Positions 58,691-64,000 of a DNA stretch of 64,000 bases are shown one piece after another (the stretch's first letter is position 1; every line of letters begins with the position of its first letter). This DNA comes from Nocardia amikacinitolerans NBRC 108937 (GTDB lineage: Bacteria; Actinomycetota; Actinomycetes; Mycobacteriales; Mycobacteriaceae). A program made the position numbers and the translations under genes. The stretch is taken from the NCBI RefSeq assembly GCF_001612615.1, contig NZ_BDAU01000083.1:62001-126000 (forward strand), given 5' to 3'. The notes beneath the pieces are model-generated. The model was not told the DNA's origin. It saw only the letters and a list, made by a program, of their open reading frames with translations, and did no database searches.

Positions 58691-61123
58691 CTACCTCGGA
58701 TCGAGTTCGACCGCCACGGCCGAGGGGCCGCCCGCGGTGGCGGACACGGATTCGTCGACGGGGGCGGAGGCGGTTGTCGTCGGGGCGGAGGATGGGGCGG
58801 TGCCGGTGGCGACGCGCCGGAGGTTTGCCGCCGCGGTCTTGAAGAGAGGCTGTTTGGACGCGGGGTCCCAGTCGGTCGGGGTGAGTTCGTTCGCGGCGCG
58901 GTCGTGGGCATCGTCCCCGCGGTCCCAGTAGCCGTAGTGGAACGGCAGGAAGAGCACGCCTTGGCGGATGCGGCCGATGCGGGCGCGGGCGTGCACCGAT
59001 CCGCGTCGGGTCGACACCTCCACCAGGTCGCCCTCGCCGATCCCCGCGTGTTCGGCGTCGGTGCGGGAGATCTCGAGCCAGACCTCCGGCGCGGCCGCCG
59101 CCAGCTGCGGTGCGCGGGCGGTCTTCGTCCTGGTGTGGAAGTGGTACAGCGTTCGGCCGGTGACCAGCGCGAACGGATGCTCCGCGGTGGGCGCCTCGCG
59201 CGCGTGCACGTAGTCGGCGGATTTGATGATCGCCTTGCCGTCCGGGTTCAGCGCGCGGTACTCGGCGAGCTCGACCGGCTTCCCGGAGAGCAGGTCCTTG
59301 CCGTAGGACTCGCACTCGTCGGGCGCGCTCCAGAACAGTCCGTCGGCGTAGAGGCGCTCGGTGCCGTCCGGATGCGCGCTGTCGCAAGGCCATTGGATGC
59401 CCGAGCCTTCGCGCAACCGCGCGTGCGTCAGGCCGCTGTAGTCGCACGGACGTCCGGCCGAGCACGCCTTCCACGCCTCGAACGCCGACTCCGCGTCGCG
59501 CCAGTGGATCAGCGGGCCGCCGTCCCGGTCGCGAAAGTCCATGCGGCGGGCGTAGTCCAGGAAGATGTCCAGATCGGACTTCGCCTCGCCCGGCGGGTCG
59601 ACCGCTCGATCCGAGAGGTGCACGGTGCGGTCGGCGTTGGTGAAGGCGCCGGTCTTCTCGCCCCACGCCGCGGCGGGCAGCACGACATCGGCCATCGCCG
59701 CGGTCTCGGTCGGGAAGATGTCCTGCACCACAAGGAAAAGGTCCTCGCGCGCGAGGACCGACCGGACGCGGGCCAGCTCGGGCAGCGACACGGCCGGGTT
59801 GGTGGCGCTCACCCACAGCATCCGGATATCGCCCTGCTCGGCGCATCGGATCATCTTCATGACGTGGGTCGGCGGTCCGGAGTGCGGGATCCGATCGGGA
59901 TCGACCCGCCACCGCTCGGCCAGCTCGGCGACGTGCGCGTCGTTGGCCCAGTTGCGGAAGCCAGCCATGTCACCGTCGGCGCCGCATTCGCGGGTGTTCT
60001 GCGCCGTCGGCTGGCCGTTCATCTGCAATATCCCGCAGCCGGGCCGCCCGATCTGTCCCCGGATCAAATGCACGTTGTTGACCTGCACGGCCGCCGCGGT
60101 CGCCTGATGGGATTGATAGAAGCCCTGGAGCACGGTGGACAGCAGCCGCGGCGCGGTACCGAGCAGGCGGGCCGCCTCGCGGATGTGCCCGGCCGCGACT
60201 CCACAGATTCGCGCCGCACGTTCCGGGAAGCATTCGCTCACCCGGCTGCGTAGTTCGTCGAAGCCGACGGTGTGCTCGCGGATGTAGTCGTGATCCACCC
60301 AGCCGTTGGCGATGATCTCGTGCAGCAGCGCGTTCATCAGCGCGACATTGGTGCCGGGCAGGGGCGCGAGGTGGACGGCGGCGTGTTCGGCGACCGGGGT
60401 GTGGCGCGGGTCGACGCACACGATCGCGGGCGGGTTCGGTCCGGCGAGCCGGTCGAGCATCCGCGCCCACAGCACCGTCTGGGTCTCGGCGACGTTGTGC
60501 CCGAACAGCGCGATGACGTCGGCGTGGTCGACGTCGGCGAACGAGCCGGGCTGGCCGTCGCAGCCGAAGGACTGCTTCAGCGCCTCCGCGGCCGTCGACG
60601 TGCAGAGCCGGGTGTTCCCGTCGACGTGGTTGGTGCCGATGCCCGCGTGGGCGAGCACGCTCAGCGTGTAGTACTCCTCCAGGAACAACTGGCCGGAGGT
60701 GTAGAAGCCGATCGCCTCGGGGCCGTGCCGCTCGAGCAGGCTCTTGCTGTGCCGCACGATGCGGTCCATGGCCGTGTCCCAATCGGTTTCGACGAGTTCG
60801 CCGTCGCGGCGGACGAGCGGGCGGGTCAGCCGATCGGGCGACGCGTTGGCTTGCCAGGCGAACAGATCCTTCGGTCCGAGCCTGCCGCGGTTGACCCGGT
60901 CCACCGCGCGGCCGCGCACCCCGACCATCCGCCCGTCCACGACCGCGATGTCGAGTGCGTCGCCGTTGGAGCTCATGACCGAGGCGGACGGCACCCACCG
61001 CTGCACGGACTCGGGTTCGACGCCGTCGGCCAGATACATGTCGACCCGCTCGGGCCACCGCTGTCCCGCGCCGTAGGCGAATCTGCGCCCCCAAGGGTCG
61101 GCAATTCGATCTCGGGTCTCCAT
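58691..61123 (-). CDS. molybdopterin oxidoreductase lacking the N-terminal [4Fe-4S] ligands
   Basis: 810 residues of the DMSO-reductase superfamily (formate dehydrogenase / assimilatory nitrate reductase branch). The molybdenum ligand is probably Cys174 (NTRLCTSTAAEALK), with moco-binding VDHADVIALFGHNVAET, CVDPRHTPVAEHA and the C-terminal molydopterin-binding domain (LVTGRTLYHFHTRTKT, LPFHYGYW). At the place of the usual C-x2-C-x3-C cluster it reads S48, S51 and D55 (SVMSSNGD), and the fourth Cys of GRLCxKG is Gly83. No Fe-S or flavin domain is fused. ATG 61123. Partner electron carrier unknown. Confidence 0.88.
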   Translation of the reverse strand: METRDRIADPWGRRFAYGAGQRWPERVDMYLADGVEPESVQRWVPSASVMSSNGDALDIAVVDGRMVGVRGRAVDRVNRGRLGPKDLFAWQANASPDRLTRPLVRRDGELVETDWDTAMDRIVRHSKSLLERHGPEAIGFYTSGQLFLEEYYTLSVLAHAGIGTNHVDGNTRLCTSTAAEALKQSFGCDGQPGSFADVDHADVIALFGHNVAETQTVLWARMLDRLAGPNPPAIVCVDPRHTPVAEHAAVHLAPLPGTNVALMNALLHEIIANGWVDHDYIREHTVGFDELRSRVSECFPERAARICGVAAGHIREAARLLGTAPRLLSTVLQGFYQSHQATAAAVQVNNVHLIRGQIGRPGCGILQMNGQPTAQNTRECGADGDMAGFRNWANDAHVAELAERWRVDPDRIPHSGPPTHVMKMIRCAEQGDIRMLWVSATNPAVSLPELARVRSVLAREDLFLVVQDIFPTETAAMADVVLPAAAWGEKTGAFTNADRTVHLSDRAVDPPGEAKSDLDIFLDYARRMDFRDRDGGPLIHWRDAESAFEAWKACSAGRPCDYSGLTHARLREGSGIQWPCDSAHPDGTERLYADGLFWSAPDECESYGKDLLSGKPVELAEYRALNPDGKAIIKSADYVHAREAPTAEHPFALVTGRTLYHFHTRTKTARAPQLAAAAPEVWLEISRTDAEHAGIGEGDLVEVSTRRGSVHARARIGRIRQGVLFLPFHYGYWDRGDDAHDRAANELTPTDWDPASKQPLFKTAAANLRRVATGTAPSSAPTTTASAPVDESVSATAGGPSAVAVELDPR

Positions 61124-61247
61124 ACCGCGCGCGTACCCGCCGAGGGACACGGCACGCCTGCGAGAAACGGGCGCGACGAACCGCTCGCGCGAGTTTGATC
61201 CGGCGATCGGGTGGTACGGCGGACCTACCCGACAGTGAGGAGTGGCC

Positions 61248-62327
61248 ATGCGCGTCGTCGTGGTGGGGGCCACCGGCAATATCGGCACCTCGGTGGTGTC
61301 GGCCCTGACGGCCGAGCCCGCGGTGACCTCGATCGTGGGGGTGGCGCGTCGCGCGCCGTCGACGCTGCCGTCCGGGGTGGAGTTCGCCTGCGCCGACGTG
61401 CGCATGGACGATCTCGGCCGGGTCTTCCGCAACGCCGACGCGGTCGTGCAGCTGGCGTGGCTGTTCCAGCCGACCCACCGGGCGGAGGTCACCTGGCGGG
61501 CCAACGTGATCGGGACCCAGCGGGTGCTCGCCGCGGCGGCGGCCGAGGACGTGCCCGCGGTGGTCTGCGCCTCGTCGATCGGCGCCTACTCGCCCGCGCG
61601 CGACGACACTCCTGTCGACGAGTCGTGGCCCACCGACGGATGGCCGCTCGCGGCATACACGAGGGAGAAGGCCTACGTCGAGCGGGTGCTCGACGCGTTC
61701 GAAACCGCGCATCCCGAGACGCGGGTGGTGCGCATGCGGCCATCGTTCGTCTTCCAGCGCGCCTCGGCCAGCGAGCAGCGCCGCCTGTTCGCCGGACCGC
61801 TGCTGCCGCACCCGCTGATTCGCCCGGGAGTTGTTCCTTTCCTTCCGATACCGCGAGGCTTGCGCATGCAGGCACTGCACAGCCACGACGCGGGCCGCGC
61901 CTTCGCCCGCGCCGCCGTCACCGACGCGCACGGCGCGTACAACATCGCCGCGGACCCGGTGCTCGACCGTGCGCGCCTCGGCGAACTCTTCGACGCCAGA
62001 ACCGTCGAAGTGCCGCCGGGCACGATCCGCGCTGCCCTCTCGACGGCGTGGCGGCTGCGCCTCGCGCCCACACCGCCCGGCCTCTTCGACGCGCTGCTGC
62101 GGCTGCCGATCATGGACACCGGCCGCGCGCGAACCGAACTGGACTGGACGCCACGCCACACCGCCGTCGAGACCCTGCGCGAGGTGCTGGACGGATTCCG
62201 CGCCAACGCGGGCGGCGACACTCCCCCGCTCGCCTCGGACGCGGGCGGACGGTTCCGCCTCAAGGAATTCGCGTCCGGGGTGGGCGGCCGCGATCCGGTC
62301 GACGCGTGGGGTGCGGCAGCGCACTAG
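61248..62327 (+). CDS. NAD-dependent epimerase/dehydratase family protein
   Basis: 359 residues of extended SDR fold. MRVVVVGATGNIGTSVVSAL is the nucleotide-binding motif, DAVVQLAWLFQPTHRAEVTWRANVIGTQRVL the central strand, CASSIGAYSPARD the catalytic Ser region and YTREKAYVERVL the YxxxK. The C-terminal part (RFRLKEFASGVGGRD) is poorly conserved. ATG 61248 was preferred over GTG 61242 because GAGGAG then has a 5-nt spacer. It may act on a sugar nucleotide or a steroid-like substrate; nothing nearby decides. Divergent from the molybdoenzyme. Confidence 0.87.
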   Translation: MRVVVVGATGNIGTSVVSALTAEPAVTSIVGVARRAPSTLPSGVEFACADVRMDDLGRVFRNADAVVQLAWLFQPTHRAEVTWRANVIGTQRVLAAAAAEDVPAVVCASSIGAYSPARDDTPVDESWPTDGWPLAAYTREKAYVERVLDAFETAHPETRVVRMRPSFVFQRASASEQRRLFAGPLLPHPLIRPGVVPFLPIPRGLRMQALHSHDAGRAFARAAVTDAHGAYNIAADPVLDRARLGELFDARTVEVPPGTIRAALSTAWRLRLAPTPPGLFDALLRLPIMDTGRARTELDWTPRHTAVETLREVLDGFRANAGGDTPPLASDAGGRFRLKEFASGVGGRDPVDAWGAAAH

Positions 62328-62659
62328 GAACCCGGACCGTCTCGCGATCGGGCCACGCGACCGAGAACCGACGCCCGCCGACCAGCGACTTTTACCCTGG
62401 TGCGGCTCGCGGGTAGCGAACGGCCCGTACCGCTCCGGCGGCGCACCCGCAAGGCGGGCCATCCGCCCGGCACCGAGCGGGAGCCCCGTGGTGCACAACC
62501 ACCCGCTGGGCAGGTACGGCTCGCACTCGGCCCGCGGTGTCGGAGCCGGTGCGGGAGTCGCTGCGGCGCACCGCTTGGCGGCGCGCCCGAGCGCGGGTTG
62601 CCGGGGTGCCGTCGCGCGCGACGCGCCGGAGATGTCCGTTTTCCCTCTACACTGGGCGC
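62328..62659. other. intergenic region with leaderless promoter at its right end
   Basis: About 330 nt without a recognised gene. A -10-like TACACT (62648-62653) lies 6 nt before the GTG of the lipoprotein gene. Several GC-rich inverted repeats are present but none is a convincing terminator. Confidence 0.45.
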
Positions 62660-63004
62660 GTGCGTGTTCGACGGCTGATCGCCCTGTCCTTCGTGGCCCT
62701 GCTCGCTCCGCTCGGCGCTGCCGCCTGCACCGTGGAGGGGCCGGGCACCAAGTCCGAGTGCAATGTCGGCGGGTGCACCGTGACCTTCACCCGCGGTGTG
62801 GACGCCAAGGCGAACATCCTCGGCATCGACGCGGAACTCGTCGCGGTGAACGGCAACCTGGTCACCCTGAAGATCGGCGGCCAGCAGGTCGACGTCCCGG
62901 TCGGTGAGACACAGGCCGCCGAGGGCATGAACGTCACGGTGCAGGAAGTCACCGACGAGAAGGTGGTCGTCAAGATCGCCACCGGGCTGACCGGCGGCAA
63001 CTGA
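62660..63004 (+). CDS. small lipoprotein
   Basis: 114 residues. The lipoprotein signal peptide VRVRRLIALSFVALLAPLGAAAC puts the lipid-modified Cys at residue 23. The mature part (about 90 residues) is rich in beta-strands and Val/Gly (VGGCTVTFTRGVDAKANILGID, LKIGGQQVDVPVGETQAAEGMNVTVQEV) and contains a second Cys pair (ECNVGGC). It is not recognised further. GTG start, probably leaderless. It should be anchored on the outer face of the cytoplasmic membrane. Confidence 0.8.
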   Translation: MRVRRLIALSFVALLAPLGAAACTVEGPGTKSECNVGGCTVTFTRGVDAKANILGIDAELVAVNGNLVTLKIGGQQVDVPVGETQAAEGMNVTVQEVTDEKVVVKIATGLTGGN

Positions 63005-63052
63005 CAGCACCCTGCTCCATCGATCACGCCCTACCGGACGAACTCGGCCGGT

Positions 63053-64000
63053 TCAGCGGCGGTGCACCCGCGCGCACACCTGCTCGGTGAACTCCGCCGT
63101 CGAAGCCTGACCACCCAGATCCGCGGTCGCGATGCCCGCGGCGAAGGTGGCCGCGACCGCCCGCTCGATGCGGTCGGCGGCGTCGCTCACCACAGCATCC
63201 GCGTCGCGAGTTCCCAACCAGCGCAACAACATCGCCGCGGACAGCTGGAGCGCCACCGGGTTGGCGCGGTTGTGTCCGGCCAGCGTCGGCGCGGCGCCGT
63301 GCACCGCCTGCGCCATGGCGCGGGTTGCCGAACAGTTCAGCGAGGCGGCCATGCCGAGCGAACCACTCAGCTCGCCCGCCAGATCGGACAGGATGTCGCC
63401 GAACAGATTCTCGGTGACCAGCACGTCGAAATCGCCCGCGGCGCGGACCAGATGCGCGGCCGTCGCGTCCACGTGCTCGTCGTCCACCTCGACGCCGGGG
63501 TAGGCCCGCGCCACCTCGTAGCAGACATCGCGGAACAGGCCCATGGTCATCGGCAGCACGTTCGCCTTGTGCACGATGGTCACCCGCTTGCGGCGGGCCG
63601 AGGCAACGCGGAAGGCCTCGTGCGCGATCAGCTCGCAGGCCCGCCGGGTCACCACGCCGACGGCCATGGCCATGTCGCGGGACGGCTGGAACTCCCCCGA
63701 CCCGGCGAACATATTGCGATCGGCGTAGAACCCCTCGCTGTTCTCGCGCACGATCACCAGGTCGATATCCGGAGCCGCCGACCGCACGCCGGGGAAGGCG
63801 CGGGCCGGGCGGATGTTCGCGAACAGGCCGAACTGCTTGCGAATCGCGCCGCCCGGCGCAACCGCGCCGCGGTGCTCGGCCGGGTAGGACGCGTTGTCGT
63901 GCGGTCCGAGGATCCACGCGTCGAGCTCCTCGAGTCCGCGCAGCGTGTGGTCCGGCAGCGCGACGCCGAACTCTTCGATGGCGCGGTGTCCCATGGGCAA
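63053..64000 (-). CDS. isocitrate/isopropylmalate/tartrate dehydrogenase family protein, 5'-truncated
   Basis: At least 315 residues; the first part of the gene runs off the window (the N-terminal nucleotide-binding strand is missing). Visible are LFANIRPARAFPGVRSA, VIVRENSEGFYADR, KRVTIVHKANVLPMTMGLFRDVCYEVARAYPGVEVDDEHVDATAAHLVR and TENLFGDILSDLAGELSGSLGMAASLN, the metal- and substrate-binding blocks of decarboxylating beta-hydroxyacid dehydrogenases. The enzyme oxidises and decarboxylates a malate-like substrate with NAD(P)+. RPARAFPG and the sequence elsewhere fit tartrate/isopropylmalate-like enzymes better than housekeeping LeuB. No leucine gene is visible nearby. Confidence 0.88.
   Translation of the reverse strand: MPMGHRAIEEFGVALPDHTLRGLEELDAWILGPHDNASYPAEHRGAVAPGGAIRKQFGLFANIRPARAFPGVRSAAPDIDLVIVRENSEGFYADRNMFAGSGEFQPSRDMAMAVGVVTRRACELIAHEAFRVASARRKRVTIVHKANVLPMTMGLFRDVCYEVARAYPGVEVDDEHVDATAAHLVRAAGDFDVLVTENLFGDILSDLAGELSGSLGMAASLNCSATRAMAQAVHGAAPTLAGHNRANPVALQLSAAMLLRWLGTRDADAVVSDAADRIERAVAATFAAGIATADLGGQASTAEFTEQVCARVHRR

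Overview
The window looks like a chromosomal segment of a high-GC, mycolic-acid actinomycete, most likely Nocardia or a close relative. The evidence is the mycobacterial-type RpsA, IF-3 and DevR/DevS proteins, a CoaE-GrpB fusion, many GTG/TTG starts and frequent leaderless promoters. No insertion sequence, prophage, CRISPR array, tRNA or rRNA was found. From memory, the backbone follows the order of the Mycobacterium tuberculosis rpsA-to-pheT region, read here in reverse: pheT-pheS, tsnR-rplT-rpmI-infC, uvrA, universal stress protein, uvrB, coaE, rpsA. Accessory blocks sit between these housekeeping anchors.

Layout. 1-5241: the 3'-truncated gene of a nitrate/nitrite-sensing-type histidine kinase, two unrecognised proteins, an alpha/beta hydrolase and a DUF427 protein. 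5452-6275: an SDR with a strong terminator. 6304-13290: phenylalanyl-tRNA synthetase, an unrecognised protein, a TrmH-family rRNA methyltransferase, and the infC-rpmI-rplT operon with a structured leader and an ATC start for infC. 13395-15307: a frameshifted DinB-like gene, a DUF1844 protein, an esterase-like hydrolase, and two tandem genes for 29- and 31-residue peptides with a shared C-terminal motif. 15690-18740: uvrA with a Lys/Ala-rich tail.

18859-24529 looks like a hypoxia/dormancy cassette: a glycogen-debranching-type glucosidase, DevR/DosR, a ribosome-hibernation (HPF/RafH-like) protein and DevS/DosS, with a DosR-type palindrome between the last two. 24634-30116 holds a lone ketosynthase, a PAS-PAS-GGDEF diguanylate cyclase, a small monooxygenase-fold protein and a HelD/HelR-like helicase. 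30316-37294 holds a universal stress protein, AraC regulator, VOC protein, uvrB, DUF402 protein and coaE.

37600-45687 holds stress and efflux modules: an OhrR-like regulator with a quinone oxidoreductase, a large SPFH protein, an MMPL exporter flanked by palindromic operators, two coupled TetR regulators and an NAD(P)-binding protein. 45761-47227 is rpsA; an unusual four-copy 16-bp direct repeat lies upstream of it. 47541-55531 holds a methyltransferase, LuxR/TetR/LysR regulators, an SDR, an SPFH membrane protein paired with a small ribbon-helix-helix protein, a flavoprotein and a secreted protein. 55681-58340 is a polar amino-acid ABC transporter. The end of the window holds a molybdopterin oxidoreductase lacking its [4Fe-4S] ligands, an epimerase, a lipoprotein and a 5'-truncated isocitrate/isopropylmalate-type dehydrogenase.

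The best candidates for something undescribed are the tandem micropeptide genes at 15095-15307, the 3'-end repeat with a compensatory change at 6304-6363 and 30253-30318, the 16-bp iterated array upstream of rpsA, and the SPFH/ribbon-helix-helix pair with its palindromic promoter and adjacent 26-bp repeats.
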